Numbered from the stretch's first letter, positions 26,528 to 36,315 are shown. The stretch: DNA of 64,000 nt from Pontibacter sp. Tf4 (GCF_014212495.1 NZ_JACKZC010000008.1:124001-188000); one strand, 5' to 3'. A program made the numbers and translations. The notes: generated by a model from the letters alone, not told the origin.

Positions 26528-27580
26528 TTACCAGAAATCGGGCTGCACGGTGGTGCTCTTGGAGAGTACGCGGCAGTCATCCGGCATCACGTACGGCGAT
26601 ACAGGTATACCTAACTCTTCGCGCTGGATAAACATAGTGCGTGTGGCAACCGCCGATGCCCCGAAAAAGCCAAGTGCGCGCTGTCCCGGGTTAGTCTCGC
26701 TGGTTATGTTGCCGATGATGATGGCAGGTGGTGGGTCCTGTATGCTTCCGCCGGTCTCTATCTGTGCTTTCAGCAAGCTCCAGTAATCAAAAGCAGCCTC
26801 CGAAACAGAAAGTTGTTTTACCTCGATGTGGTATTTAAAGCCGAAGGTCTGCGGGATAACAGGTATCTGGGTAACAAGGTAATGTGTCAGGTTTCCGCCG
26901 TTCAGCAGCCGGTCGTCTTTTACATTTACACGGTCGGTCGGGGCTGTAACCCAGCAGATCTCGCAGCAGTCTTTTGGCATGGGCACACGTACACCGCGCA
27001 CTTTTTCCGAGTAATCCCAGGGCTGTGTACTCACCTTAAACGTGCCTTGCCATTTCCACATGTAATAATTCTTCTGCCCGGCGGGGTCTTTGGTATCCAG
27101 CAGCACATTGGCTACATACACGGTTTGTTCCACATCTTCTTCATTCAATACCTGCTGCGACCGCACTTCAAAATACAGGTCATCTATAGTTGGTACCGGA
27201 ACTATAGTTTCGGGAGCAGAAGTGTAGCGTTCGCTGTTTTTGGTGACGATGGAAAGGGTATATGTATTTCCTACCTGGCCTCTGATGCCGTCGGGGTTTG
27301 TCTGGTACACTCCAGGCGCGATTTCCTGCAGAGTTTCCTGGTTGCCTTTGTCGTCAGCTATCGTTACCTGCGCGCCTGTTTCGGCTGCGTTCTTCCTGTC
27401 GTGGTAGCTGGCGTAGGGTTTGCTCCGGCTCAGGCGTACGGTGTAAGGTCCCGGCTCATCTGTAATCATGCCATCCACCACCAGTTGCCGGGCCTCATCC
27501 CCTATTTTCAGGTCCAGGGGATCCACACAACTATAGAGCAGCAACAGAAGTAAGATACAGGGCTTCAGCAGGTTTTTCAT
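26528..27580 (-). CDS. DUF4249 family lipoprotein (partner of TonB receptor)
   Basis: The 350-aa predicted lipoprotein has lipobox LLYSC (Cys18) followed by VDPLDLKIGDEARQLVVDGMITDEPGPYTVRLSRS, the recognisable start of DUF4249. The family is found next to TonB-dependent receptors with carboxypeptidase-like N-terminal domains in Bacteroidota and is assumed to be a surface or periplasmic accessory for uptake or protein maturation; its exact role is not established. It starts 6 nt after the receptor gene's stop, so translation is probably coupled. An octamer occurs directly after the stop. Confidence 0.85.
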   Translation of the reverse strand: MKNLLKPCILLLLLLYSCVDPLDLKIGDEARQLVVDGMITDEPGPYTVRLSRSKPYASYHDRKNAAETGAQVTIADDKGNQETLQEIAPGVYQTNPDGIRGQVGNTYTLSIVTKNSERYTSAPETIVPVPTIDDLYFEVRSQQVLNEEDVEQTVYVANVLLDTKDPAGQKNYYMWKWQGTFKVSTQPWDYSEKVRGVRVPMPKDCCEICWVTAPTDRVNVKDDRLLNGGNLTHYLVTQIPVIPQTFGFKYHIEVKQLSVSEAAFDYWSLLKAQIETGGSIQDPPPAIIIGNITSETNPGQRALGFFGASAVATRTMFIQREELGIPVSPYVMPDDCRVLSKSTTVQPDFW

Positions 27581-27586
27581 AGCGCA

Positions 27587-29983
27587 TTATCTGAATGTAA
27601 AGTCGTAGGAAATGGATGGAAGCGGCACACCAACTACAGCTAACTGGTAAGCCCGCGGCGGGGCACCATACACCTGTTTAAAAAATACCGAGTACGGGTT
27701 TTTGCGGCCATACAGGTTGTAAACAGCAATATTCCAGGTACCGGTCCAGCGCCTGTTCCTGTCTTTGTTGGGGAGTATGGCCAGCGAAATATCCAGCCGG
27801 TGGTAGTCTGGTATGCGGTAAGCGTTGCGGGCGCCATAGTTGGGCACTATGTAATCACCGATCACGTAATGCGACACCGGCGCTGTGATGGGGCGGCCTG
27901 TACTATAGGTAAAGTTAAGCGAGGCAACCAGGCGTTTATTCAACTCATAACTACTCACCAGGTTCAGGGTATGCGGTTTGTCGTAGCTGGCAGGGTAGTA
28001 ATCTCCGTTGTTTATGGTTTCTTCTTCGGTAGGGCCCGCCACTGAGAGCTCTGTACGTGAATAGGTATAGTTCACAAAGCCAGTCAGGCGGCCGCTTGTT
28101 TTGCTGATGCTGGTCTCAACGCCATAGGCCCGGCCTTTGCCTGCCAGCAGGTCGGCTTCCAGCGTTCTGTTCAGGTACAACACCGCCCCGTTCTTATAGT
28201 CCGGCATATTTTCGATACGCTTGTAATAGCCTTCTATGCCCGTTTCGAACTGGTTTTTACGGAAGTTGCGAAAGTAGCCCACCGATACCTGGTCCCCGAT
28301 CTGTGGTTTAATGTAGGTGTTGCTTGTCTTCCAGATATCTGTTGGCGATACGGTGGTGGTGTTGGAGATGAGGTGCAGGTATTGCCGGCTGCGGTTGTAG
28401 CCCACTTTAACAGCACTATGCTGCCCCAGCCGCACATTTGCCGAAACTCTTGGCTCCGCTCCATGGTAAGTTTCAATCACATCGCCGCGGCTATAGTTCA
28501 CTGTGTCCGTAATAGTGCGCTCTTTCTTAGGTTCGCCAGTCTGGTATTTATACACATCGGCTGGGCCATACACGGTATAAAACGAATACCGAAGCCCGTA
28601 CATTACCGTAAGCCAGTCCGTAAACCGCACCTCATCGTTCCAGTACACGGCGCTTTCCAGGGTGCGGTCATCTGGCAGCACCACCGGCTGCACTTCCGAC
28701 TGTGAGGTGGCAGGTTGTAGTTCCCCCGGCGAGAACCTATAGTTGATGGCAGATGCTCCAAAGTTTACCTGGTGTTTTCCTTTGGTCAGGTAAAAGTCGG
28801 TTTTCAGGTTACCCAGCGCAATACCATTGCTGTATTCCGAGGCGTTCACTGCTTCATCGGCCGAAACTATAAACTTATAGTTGGTGAAAGTTCCGGTTAT
28901 AGTAGCATAAAAGTCGCTGCTGAAAAGATGGGTGTATTTTATAGTTGCCGCATTGGTATGCCAGGTGTAAATGGTATCGCCCGAAAAACCGAAACGGTCC
29001 TTGCTGCGGTAGCCGGTTAAGGTCAGCCGGTTCTTCTCATTCAGGGTATAGCCAATTTTTGCGGTTACATCATAAAAAGAGGCGCGGCTGTTGCGTATAT
29101 CCGCATCGGGTATCTTTTTCAGGATCCAGTCAGAGTAAGAACTGCGGCCCGCAACTATAAACGAGCTTTTATCCGGTATAATCGGGCCTTCGGCCGTTAG
29201 CCTGGCTGCAATAATGCCCACGCCCCCACTCAGCATAAAATCACTCCGGTTACCTTCGCGCTGCCGCACATCCAGCACCGACGAGATACGCCCTCCGAGC
29301 TGCGCCGGCACGTTGCCCCGGTACAGGGTGATGCCTTCCAGCACATCCGGGTTAAACACCGAAAAAAAACCGAATAAGTGCGACGTGTTAAAGATCGGTA
29401 CATCATCCAGCAGCACCAGGTTCTGGTCTGTGCTTCCGCCCCGTACATTAAAGCCGGTTGCGGCCTCCCCGACAGAGCTTACGCCGGGTAATAGTTTCAC
29501 GCTCCGCACCACATCGGCCTCTCCTAACAAAGCAGGCGTTGTTTTAATGGTGTTGATGTCGAGCGAAGAGATGCCGCTCATCACGCTTCTTACATTGTCG
29601 TGCTTGTCTCTGCCGGCCACTACCTTTACTTCATCCAGCAGCAAATCTCCGCGGCGCAAGGGCACATTCAGTTCTATGTCTGATTGGCTGGTGAAGGTGA
29701 TGCTGTCTTTTTCGTAGCCCAGGAAAGAGACCAGTAAGGTGGAAGTGCCTGCCGGCAGCTGCAAACTATAGTTGCCATTAGTGTCGGTGGTGGTGCCTGT
29801 TTTGTTCCGGATGGCGAACACAGTGGCCCCGGCAATGGCTTCGCCGGTGCGGGCGTCGCGGATGGTGCCACTTACTTTTATGCTTTTCTGCTGCCAACTA
29901 CAGCAACTATAAGCAGCATACACCCGTGCCACTGGCAGGCACAGAAATACTAGCACAACAAGGTTGTATACATGCTGCTTCAT
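27587..29983 (-). CDS. TonB-dependent receptor with carboxypeptidase-like regulatory domain
   Basis: The 798-aa outer-membrane receptor has a signal peptide (about residues 1-24), a CarboxypepD_reg-like beta-sandwich (about 33-115, VSGTIRDARTGEAIAGATVFA) and a plug domain (about 130-230, SVKLLPGVSSVGEAATGFNVRGG). A 22-strand barrel runs to the C terminus and ends SISYDFTFR. It would import a large or scarce nutrient using TonB energy. The frame opens at a TTG 15 nt upstream (29998), but the ATG at 29983 directly starts the signal peptide and is preferred. It forms a two-gene unit with the DUF4249 lipoprotein, separated from the upstream SusC/D operon by a strong terminator. Confidence 0.9.
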   Translation of the reverse strand: MKQHVYNLVVLVFLCLPVARVYAAYSCCSWQQKSIKVSGTIRDARTGEAIAGATVFAIRNKTGTTTDTNGNYSLQLPAGTSTLLVSFLGYEKDSITFTSQSDIELNVPLRRGDLLLDEVKVVAGRDKHDNVRSVMSGISSLDINTIKTTPALLGEADVVRSVKLLPGVSSVGEAATGFNVRGGSTDQNLVLLDDVPIFNTSHLFGFFSVFNPDVLEGITLYRGNVPAQLGGRISSVLDVRQREGNRSDFMLSGGVGIIAARLTAEGPIIPDKSSFIVAGRSSYSDWILKKIPDADIRNSRASFYDVTAKIGYTLNEKNRLTLTGYRSKDRFGFSGDTIYTWHTNAATIKYTHLFSSDFYATITGTFTNYKFIVSADEAVNASEYSNGIALGNLKTDFYLTKGKHQVNFGASAINYRFSPGELQPATSQSEVQPVVLPDDRTLESAVYWNDEVRFTDWLTVMYGLRYSFYTVYGPADVYKYQTGEPKKERTITDTVNYSRGDVIETYHGAEPRVSANVRLGQHSAVKVGYNRSRQYLHLISNTTTVSPTDIWKTSNTYIKPQIGDQVSVGYFRNFRKNQFETGIEGYYKRIENMPDYKNGAVLYLNRTLEADLLAGKGRAYGVETSISKTSGRLTGFVNYTYSRTELSVAGPTEEETINNGDYYPASYDKPHTLNLVSSYELNKRLVASLNFTYSTGRPITAPVSHYVIGDYIVPNYGARNAYRIPDYHRLDISLAILPNKDRNRRWTGTWNIAVYNLYGRKNPYSVFFKQVYGAPPRAYQLAVVGVPLPSISYDFTFR

Positions 29984-30023
29984 GGAGGTAGCACCCAAAA
30001 GTTATAGTTTATAGTTGTGTTAA

Positions 30024-30055
30024 AAAAAGACAGGCCTGCTACAGCCTGTCTTTTT
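30024..30055. terminator. Terminator closing the SusC/SusD operon
   Basis: AAAAAGACAGGC and GCCTGTCTTTTT form a symmetric hairpin with an 8-nt loop, able to act on both strands. It lies just after the lipid-binding protein gene (minus strand) and before the TonB receptor start, so the two uptake units are transcribed separately or with reduced read-through. Confidence 0.85.
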
Positions 30056-30075
30056 CATGTAAATAACCGGTAGTT

Positions 30076-30579
30076 TTATTCGAAGCCGGTACTTCTGTGG
30101 CCATACACATGGTAAATCGTTCCGAAGGGCTCTTCATCGTCACTGAATGAGACCTGGAAATAGATGCTGTCGCGTTTTATACCATTTACCGTTACCGCAT
30201 CCAGAAAAACCTGGCCGTTGGCGATGTTCACTACGGCATCATGCTGCACATCCTGCAGGCCTTCGCCTCCAAAGGTGCGGGCATTGGCATCGGCCGGAGA
30301 TTTTGTTTTAAAATCCCAGAAGTTGCCCTGGTCGTCCACCCAGATCTCTGTCGGTACGTTTTCAGATGTATTGTAAATAAGCACTTCCCCGTGCTCTACC
30401 AGCGGCTCAAACTGCCCAGGAGCGGTCTCTATGCTATAGTTTACTGTCCAGTCGCCGGATAAGGGGTATGTGGCGGTAAATTCAATTTCATCGTCATCGT
30501 CATCATCGCAGGAGGCCAGGAAGCCAACAGAAAGCAACATGATGAGCAAATAAGAATATTTCAGTTTCATATTTTTCAA
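30076..30579 (-). CDS. Small lipoprotein of a SusC/D locus (lipid-binding, lipocalin-like type)
   Basis: The 167-aa predicted lipoprotein has lipobox FLASC (Cys24) followed by a run of Asp residues, a typical surface-export signal for Bacteroidota lipoproteins. The remaining domain starts YPLSGDWTVNYSIE and is all-beta. It resembles the small putative lipid-binding proteins (Pfam Lipid_bd type) found at the end of SusC/SusD loci; this assignment rests on pattern and context. It is the last of four genes transcribed with susC and susD and lies 29 nt after the Ig-like gene. Confidence 0.65.
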   Translation of the reverse strand: MKNMKLKYSYLLIMLLSVGFLASCDDDDDDEIEFTATYPLSGDWTVNYSIETAPGQFEPLVEHGEVLIYNTSENVPTEIWVDDQGNFWDFKTKSPADANARTFGGEGLQDVQHDAVVNIANGQVFLDAVTVNGIKRDSIYFQVSFSDDEEPFGTIYHVYGHRSTGFE

Positions 30580-30608
30580 TGTTTATAGTTCATCAAATTC
30601 ATTTCCGG

Positions 30609-31235
30609 CTACTGTTTGGTCCATACCCGCGTGCTGGTGATGCCAAAGGCTGGTAACGTAACCTGCAACGACATTACCCCGCCCTGCAGCGTGCCGGAGC
30701 CTTCTACCGGTCCGAATCCGCTCAGCGCATTGCCCGGAAGTGTCAGGTTAACCCCATCTGTTGTCAGGATGTACGAAGGGATCAGGTTTGGCCCCCAAAC
30801 GTTTGGCATCAGGTAAAAACCCGGTGCCAACTTTGTAACGGTAGAGGTTACCCCGCTTCTCACATAAGTTCCCGAAATATCGACTCCTGCCTGTTCCGGT
30901 GCCGGCAAAACAGCTACGGTTCGTGTAACAGATCCCGGAAAATTATCAGAGTTGATGGCAGTGTAAGTAATATCGTAAACGCCGGGAGTTGTCAGGTCCA
31001 GGTTGCTGGTTGTGGTTACAGGTAGTTCCGTCTCTCCTTCCCTGGCTACAACGCCGGGGTCGTTAAACTCACCGCCCACTACAACCGACACATACTGGTC
31101 CCCATTTATCTCGAACTGCGCATACGTGGTCACACCGGATACATGGGCTGTTTCATCGTCCTTCTCGCAGGCGGCTAAGGTGAATGCCATCAGTATTGTA
31201 ATGGCTAACCCGATGATTTTATTTCTATTTTTCAT
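30609..31235 (-). CDS. Ig-like (DUF5011/DUF5012-type) lipoprotein of a SusC/D locus
   Basis: The 208-aa predicted lipoprotein has lipobox LAAC (Cys23). A bacterial immunoglobulin-like fold is visible around residues 45-110 in YVSVVVGGEFNDPGVVAREGE and LTTPGVYDITYTAINSDNFPGSVTRTVAV, the classic DUF5011 pattern of a proline-glycine VYDITY turn followed by TRTVTV. A second beta-rich domain follows. Such proteins probably bind the glycan or peptide imported by the neighbouring SusC/SusD pair on the cell surface. It lies 23 nt after susD. Confidence 0.75.
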   Translation of the reverse strand: MKNRNKIIGLAITILMAFTLAACEKDDETAHVSGVTTYAQFEINGDQYVSVVVGGEFNDPGVVAREGETELPVTTTSNLDLTTPGVYDITYTAINSDNFPGSVTRTVAVLPAPEQAGVDISGTYVRSGVTSTVTKLAPGFYLMPNVWGPNLIPSYILTTDGVNLTLPGNALSGFGPVEGSGTLQGGVMSLQVTLPAFGITSTRVWTKQ

Positions 31236-31258
31236 CTTTCAAAAAATTAAGGTTCATA

Positions 31259-32734
31259 CTAATCCTTAACATCCCACCAAACCGGTACATCAACCTCTTT
31301 CAGGCCCGGGTAGTTGGCATTTCGGACAGATTCTGTGTTTGGATAGAGCAGTCGGCGAGGGATGATGCTGGCGCCGAGCGTAGAGGCAGCAGATGGTTCT
31401 ATAAAGCTTGGGTAGCCTGTTCTGCGCAGTTCTGTCCAGGCCTCAAAACCCTGCACACCGCTGAACGACACCCATTTCTGAGTAATGATTCGTTCTACCT
31501 GTGCTTCCACGGAACCGCCTGTAGGGTAAGCAACGCGTGGTTGCTGCAAGAGTGCTGTCACACCACCTACGTTTTCGCCTACATAGTCAAAAGATGCCCG
31601 GATGCCCTGTGCGTATAGTTCGCTGGCAGTTCCTACACCACCAGTCCAGCCACGCGCCACGGCTTCGGCCTGCAAAAAGTAGCTTTCGGCAGCAGTAATA
31701 AAAGGCACCGCTGTAGCAGGGCTTGCCACTGCCGGGCCAGGCTTCGATACAGTATTAGACTGATTACCAGTACGTTGCGGCGTACATTCTATCCCCTGGT
31801 CTACACCCACAAAAGAGCCCTGGTTAGAACCTGTTTCTGCTGGTGCAAAATACTCATCTATGCGGGGGTCTTCGGTATCTTGTAAGTACTCCAGTATGGT
31901 ATTACTGGCTACTACGTCCACCCCACCTCTAAACACCACCTGGGTCTGGTAGAAAGGGTTTCGGTTCTGGGTCTGGTCAGCAAACTCCACATCGCCGGTC
32001 TCGCCCATTTCCAGAAACTCGGCACCCTCGCTATACATTTCCTGAATGCCGCTTTGCGCCACATCTGGTCTTACATAGGCCTGGCGCAGGTAAATTTTCA
32101 GTTTCAGGGTATTGGCGAATTTTGTCCACAGGTTCATGTTGCCGCCGTAAACCAGGTCATCGTCGCCGGGTGTTTCACCGCTCGGGTCAATCAGGGCAAT
32201 GGCTGAGTCCAGTCGGGCTATCAGGTCGGTGTAGATCTGTTCCTGCGGCTCATATTCCGGGTTCAGGTTACTCAGGCCTTCCAGCGAAGCGCTGTAGGGT
32301 ACATCGCCCCAGGCATCTGTAATTACCTGCATGGTATACACTTCCATTATCTGGCCAATAGCGGCATAGTTTGGCTGTTCATCGGCAAGCGCCTGCTGGC
32401 TCACAAAACGGAAGTCGTTCAGGGCACCGGCATACAGCTCTCCCCATACCCTGGCATCGTAAGCCGACGAAGTGATCTCGTACTCATCGAGGCTGCAATA
32501 CTGGTTGGCCGCGCCGGCCTGGGTCCAGTGCTGGGCAAAGAAGTTTCCTAAAAACTGGAACTGGTTACCTAACACATAGGCCAGCTCTCCCTGGCCGGCA
32601 GGTAAGGTAAGCTCCGGCGAAGAAGTAGGCGGGTTGTTAGGGTCATCATTCACGTCCAGGAAATCGTCGCAGGCAGTTAGCCCCGCTAAAGTGGCTATCA
32701 CCCCTGCAAGCAAGTATTTATATATTCTTTTCAT
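31259..32734 (-). CDS. SusD/RagB family nutrient-binding lipoprotein
   Basis: The 491-aa outer-membrane lipoprotein has lipobox GLTAC (Cys22), then DDFLDVNDDPNNPP, the signature start of the SusD-like group 2. It forms the lid over its SusC partner and captures oligosaccharides or peptides at the cell surface. Helical TPR-like core segments are visible (VYTMQVITDAWGDVPYSASLEG, the conserved WGDVPY motif) together with the C-terminal GFEAWTELRRTGYP motif. It lies 20 nt downstream of susC. The substrate is unknown because no glycosidase or peptidase gene accompanies the locus. Confidence 0.92.
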   Translation of the reverse strand: MKRIYKYLLAGVIATLAGLTACDDFLDVNDDPNNPPTSSPELTLPAGQGELAYVLGNQFQFLGNFFAQHWTQAGAANQYCSLDEYEITSSAYDARVWGELYAGALNDFRFVSQQALADEQPNYAAIGQIMEVYTMQVITDAWGDVPYSASLEGLSNLNPEYEPQEQIYTDLIARLDSAIALIDPSGETPGDDDLVYGGNMNLWTKFANTLKLKIYLRQAYVRPDVAQSGIQEMYSEGAEFLEMGETGDVEFADQTQNRNPFYQTQVVFRGGVDVVASNTILEYLQDTEDPRIDEYFAPAETGSNQGSFVGVDQGIECTPQRTGNQSNTVSKPGPAVASPATAVPFITAAESYFLQAEAVARGWTGGVGTASELYAQGIRASFDYVGENVGGVTALLQQPRVAYPTGGSVEAQVERIITQKWVSFSGVQGFEAWTELRRTGYPSFIEPSAASTLGASIIPRRLLYPNTESVRNANYPGLKEVDVPVWWDVKD

Positions 32735-32754
32735 GGTCTTGGTCTTCCGTTATC

Positions 32755-35700
32755 TTAAAAAGTGACTCTGATGTTAGCACCCCACGATCTGGTACTTGGC
32801 GTACTGCTGAAATCGTATCCCTGCAGGTTACCGTTACCGAAGCTGTTCATTTCAGGGTCGATGTAGGTGTTTTCGTCTGGTGTCCAGAGGATCAGGTTAC
32901 GGCCGGACACGCCCACTTCTATGTTACCGAAGAAGGTTTTCTCAACTATAGATTCAGGCAGCTTGTAGCTCAGGCTTACCTCGCGCAGTTTGGTAAAAGA
33001 CGCATCTATGATGTTGCTGCCTTCGGGCAGGTTACCCCAGTAGCTGTAAAGGTTGTCGTTGGTCAGCGGCACGGTGTTCTCTTCATACTCGCCTGTGTTG
33101 CCTATTTCCACCACCGAGTTAGGGATGATGTATGGCTGGCGGTCGTTGTAGAGTGTTTCAGGAGCGGTACCGGCAAAGCGCTGTGTACTTCTTGTTCTGG
33201 AATACATCTTGCCACCCTGGCGGGTATCGAACACAAACGAGAAGCGCAATCCTTTATAGGTCAGTGTGTTTACAAGACCACCTGACCAGTCAGGCTGGAT
33301 AGTACCCTGGTAGGTCTGTTCATCAGCTGTACGTGGGCGACCTGTGGAAGCGTTGACAACAATACGGCCTTGTGGGTCGCGCAGGAAGTCTTCTGCCTTA
33401 AAGGTACCATACGGTCTGCCTTCTGTGATCACAAGCGCGGCAGAGCTTAAGCCACCCAGCGAGATCTCGTTCCCGCCGAATACTTCTTCTACCTCGTTCT
33501 TATTCTTGGTATAGTTCACGCTGATGTCCCAGGTCAGGTCATTGTTCTCGAACGGGATACCGCCTACCAGCAGCTCAACTCCCTTATTTCTTACAGTGGC
33601 CGCGTTCAGGTTAGCAGAACCAAAACCAGTTGCAAACGAGATTGGTACGGGGATGATCTGGTCAACAGATTTGGAGTCGTAATAGGCTGCATCAAAGCGC
33701 AGGCGCTCCTGGAACAATCTTACGTCTGCTCCTATTTCCCACGAATTGGTTTTTTCAGGTTTTAACAGGTTGTTACCGATCACGTTGCTCACCTCAAAGC
33801 CTGGTATACCGGCAAACGGGAAATTCAGGTCGGTGCCGGCAAAACCATCGGCTATGTTACCTGACACGAAAACCGAACGGGTATAATATTCCGGCGCATC
33901 GTTACCTACTTCAGCATAGTTGGCTCTGATCTTCGCAAAATTTATCGGTGAGTTATCCGCTAACCCAAAAGCTGTGGCAGCATCAAACGCGAGGTTCACA
34001 GATGGGTAGAAGAAGCGGTTGTCGTCTAACGGAAGTGTTGATGACCAGTCGTTACGGCCGGTGAGCTCTAACCATAAGAAATCTCTGAAGCCCAGTTTAG
34101 CCGAACCATACAGGCCAACCAACCTTCTGACACTTCGGAAACTGCTTGCCAGCGGTGTACCCACAATGTTGCTCAGCGATTTGAACTGGTTGTTGGCTAA
34201 CGCATCGGCCTGTGCAAACAGGTTATCGCTTCGGCGTTGGTTTATGTTATGTCCTAGCAGTACTTCCAGGTCCAGTTGCTCTGTCAGGTCGCGGCTGTAG
34301 GTCAGCATCAGGTCGGAGTTTATTTCGCGGTAGTACAGCTGCGTTTCAGAATACATACCGTCGTCGTTGTTGGCTTCGTTCTGTCCTTCCACGTCACGGA
34401 TGGCTGTAAACTGCTTGCGTCGGTCGTTGTAAAAGTCTGTACCAATGCGGTAGGTAACGGTCAGGTTCTCGATTATATCGTAACCGATGGTGATATTACC
34501 AAACAGGCGGTCCACGTCGTTCTCGAATGTCTGGTTGGCCAGTGTCCAGTAGGGGTTTACAGTATAAGGAGAGTAAAAGCCTGCTTCGTCGTTAAACGGA
34601 TTCGACAGGTCCTCCAGCTCACGAACCGGAATATCGCGCGGGGTCTGGATCAGTTGGTTGAACGGAGAGTTACCCTGCCCGGTCAGCGCAAAGTCGCCAC
34701 CAGATTTGGTATAGGTTATCGAAGCCGAAGAGTTAAACTTGTTCAGGAGTTTGGTGCTTCCTTTCAGTGCCAGGGAGTTACGGCTATAGTCTGTGGTAGG
34801 TACTATACCGTTCTGGCTTGTATTGGAGTAAGAGGCATAGTAGGTTGCATTCTCCGCAGCTCCTGAAAGCGACACCGTGTTGATCCAGGTAGAGCCATAG
34901 TCGAAGAACTCTTTAATGTTATCTTCCAGGGCCACATATGGCTTGTAGCGTTGCTGTCCGTTTATGATCTGTCCCCATGGCCGTACCTCCCCGGTAAACA
35001 CCGGTCCCCAGCTGGTATTCTCCAGCAGGTCGGGGCTACCGAAGAATCCCTGTCCATAACGGTTCTGGAATTCAGGATAACGCAATACATCCTCCACGGT
35101 ATAGGACGAAACATAAGACATCTCGGCTTTTTTGGTAGCGCCCCTGCCAGACTTGGTTGTGATCATGATCACCCCGTTGGCAGCTCTGGAACCGTACAAA
35201 GCTGCAGCTGCAGGGCCTTTCAGAATGTTTATAGATTCAATATCGTCAGGGTTTATATCGTTGGCGCGGTTACCCACGTCCACACCGTTGTTCAGGTTAT
35301 CGCCGGTGCCGGCGCTGCTGTTATCCACAGGTATACCATCTATCACAAACAAGGCCTGGTTACCCTGTATAATGGATTTGGCACCCCGGATAACCACCCG
35401 GGTAGAAGCGCCCGGACCACCGCCCTGGCTTTGTATATTTACACCTGCTACCTTGCCCTGCAGGGCATTGGCTACGCTACGCTCACGGCCCTGGGTAAGC
35501 TGTTCTGCGCCAACCTGCTGGGTAGCATATCCCAGGGTGCGTTCTTCTTCCTCACGGCCAAGTGCTGTAACCACTACTTCCTGCAGTTGCTGCGCGTCAG
35601 TAGACATTGTTACATTTATAGTAGTGGCATTGCCAATAGTCCGGGTTACGGTTTCGTAGCCCAGATACCGGAACTCGAGGGTATTGCGACCTTCTGGTAC

Positions 35701-35892
35701 CGTAATAGTATAAGCACCGTCTACGTTTGTGGATGTACCCACCGTAGTGCCTTGTACTATTACAGCCACACCAGGTAGGGCTTGTCCGGATGCCTGGTCC
35801 GTTACATTACCAGACACCGTCCTGCCTTGTGCAAACGCCTGCTGAAAGAGGGTGAACATCAAGACAAAACTGAGAAGTAATAGTTTTTTCAT
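32755..35892 (-). CDS. SusC/RagA family TonB-linked outer-membrane protein
   Basis: The 1045-aa outer-membrane importer has a signal peptide (about residues 1-21), a carboxypeptidase-like beta-sandwich (about 24-105, SGNVTDQASGQALPGVAVIVQGTTVGTSTNVDGAY), a plug with the SusC hallmark IRGAKSIIQGNQALFVIDGIPVDN (about 165-200) followed by INPDDIESINILKGPAAAALYGSRAANGVIMITTK, and a large barrel. It imports oligomeric nutrients delivered by SusD under TonB control. It is first in the operon susC-susD-Ig-like-lipid-binding, closed by the terminator at 30024. The closest candidate promoter (36120-36127) would give a leader over 220 nt. No ECF sigma/anti-sigma pair is next to it. Confidence 0.94.
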   Translation of the reverse strand: MKKLLLLSFVLMFTLFQQAFAQGRTVSGNVTDQASGQALPGVAVIVQGTTVGTSTNVDGAYTITVPEGRNTLEFRYLGYETVTRTIGNATTINVTMSTDAQQLQEVVVTALGREEEERTLGYATQQVGAEQLTQGRERSVANALQGKVAGVNIQSQGGGPGASTRVVIRGAKSIIQGNQALFVIDGIPVDNSSAGTGDNLNNGVDVGNRANDINPDDIESINILKGPAAAALYGSRAANGVIMITTKSGRGATKKAEMSYVSSYTVEDVLRYPEFQNRYGQGFFGSPDLLENTSWGPVFTGEVRPWGQIINGQQRYKPYVALEDNIKEFFDYGSTWINTVSLSGAAENATYYASYSNTSQNGIVPTTDYSRNSLALKGSTKLLNKFNSSASITYTKSGGDFALTGQGNSPFNQLIQTPRDIPVRELEDLSNPFNDEAGFYSPYTVNPYWTLANQTFENDVDRLFGNITIGYDIIENLTVTYRIGTDFYNDRRKQFTAIRDVEGQNEANNDDGMYSETQLYYREINSDLMLTYSRDLTEQLDLEVLLGHNINQRRSDNLFAQADALANNQFKSLSNIVGTPLASSFRSVRRLVGLYGSAKLGFRDFLWLELTGRNDWSSTLPLDDNRFFYPSVNLAFDAATAFGLADNSPINFAKIRANYAEVGNDAPEYYTRSVFVSGNIADGFAGTDLNFPFAGIPGFEVSNVIGNNLLKPEKTNSWEIGADVRLFQERLRFDAAYYDSKSVDQIIPVPISFATGFGSANLNAATVRNKGVELLVGGIPFENNDLTWDISVNYTKNKNEVEEVFGGNEISLGGLSSAALVITEGRPYGTFKAEDFLRDPQGRIVVNASTGRPRTADEQTYQGTIQPDWSGGLVNTLTYKGLRFSFVFDTRQGGKMYSRTRSTQRFAGTAPETLYNDRQPYIIPNSVVEIGNTGEYEENTVPLTNDNLYSYWGNLPEGSNIIDASFTKLREVSLSYKLPESIVEKTFFGNIEVGVSGRNLILWTPDENTYIDPEMNSFGNGNLQGYDFSSTPSTRSWGANIRVTF

Positions 35893-36238
35893 TTGCTCTC
35901 ATAGATAAGATGAATTAAAGAGGGTTAAGCAGATTACACGAGCCAAACAACATCCCATGCCTGCGCATGCCGGGTAGTGTTTACAGTAGAGTAAATTGCT
36001 GATGGAACCTGCCAGTCCGGGGGCGGAAAAGGCTATAGTTTACACTCCGAACTGGTTTTCGGGGTTCTGCATGTAGAGGGAGAGCAATACGTTTTAATTA
36101 GTACTTATACGATGTAATTCAAATTTAATCTTACTATAAGCGTATTTTAGATAAGAAACTCGACGAAAAAGATACAGCAGAAGACAAAAGAACAGGAATT
36201 GGTGATACAGCCAGCGCTCCGGGGTAAACTATAGTCCA
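35893..36238. other. Upstream region of the SusC operon
   Basis: These bases hold no gene. They contain a TAnnTTTG-type box on the minus strand at 36120-36127, two octamer copies (about 36034 and 36225) and a moderately AT-rich core at 36090-36160. I do not see a clear operator or riboswitch. The prfB terminator begins at 36239. Confidence 0.5.
36120..36127 (-). promoter_or_regulatory. Candidate -7 box (TAAATTTG) of the SusC operon
   Basis: On the minus strand TAAATTTG matches TAnnTTTG exactly. No good TTG occurs at -33 and the implied leader is about 220 nt. Confidence 0.35.
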
Positions 36239-36290
36239 TAAAAAACCGGCACCTTCCCTAACATTATAGTTTGTCGGGGAAGGTGCCGGT
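36239..36290 (-). terminator. Terminator of prfB
   Basis: A 14-bp perfect stem (ACCGGCACCTTCCC at 36245-36258 and its complement at 36277-36290) has a loop containing a TATAGTTT octamer variant. On the minus strand it is followed by TTTTTTAT. It lies 26 nt after the prfB stop. Confidence 0.92.
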
Positions 36291-36315
36291 CAGGTAACTA
36301 TAGTTCCTGATGGGG

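Noticed and set aside
29984..29998. Upstream TTG start of the TonB receptor
   Set aside because: The ATG at 29983 begins a normal signal peptide; the TTG would add five residues before it.
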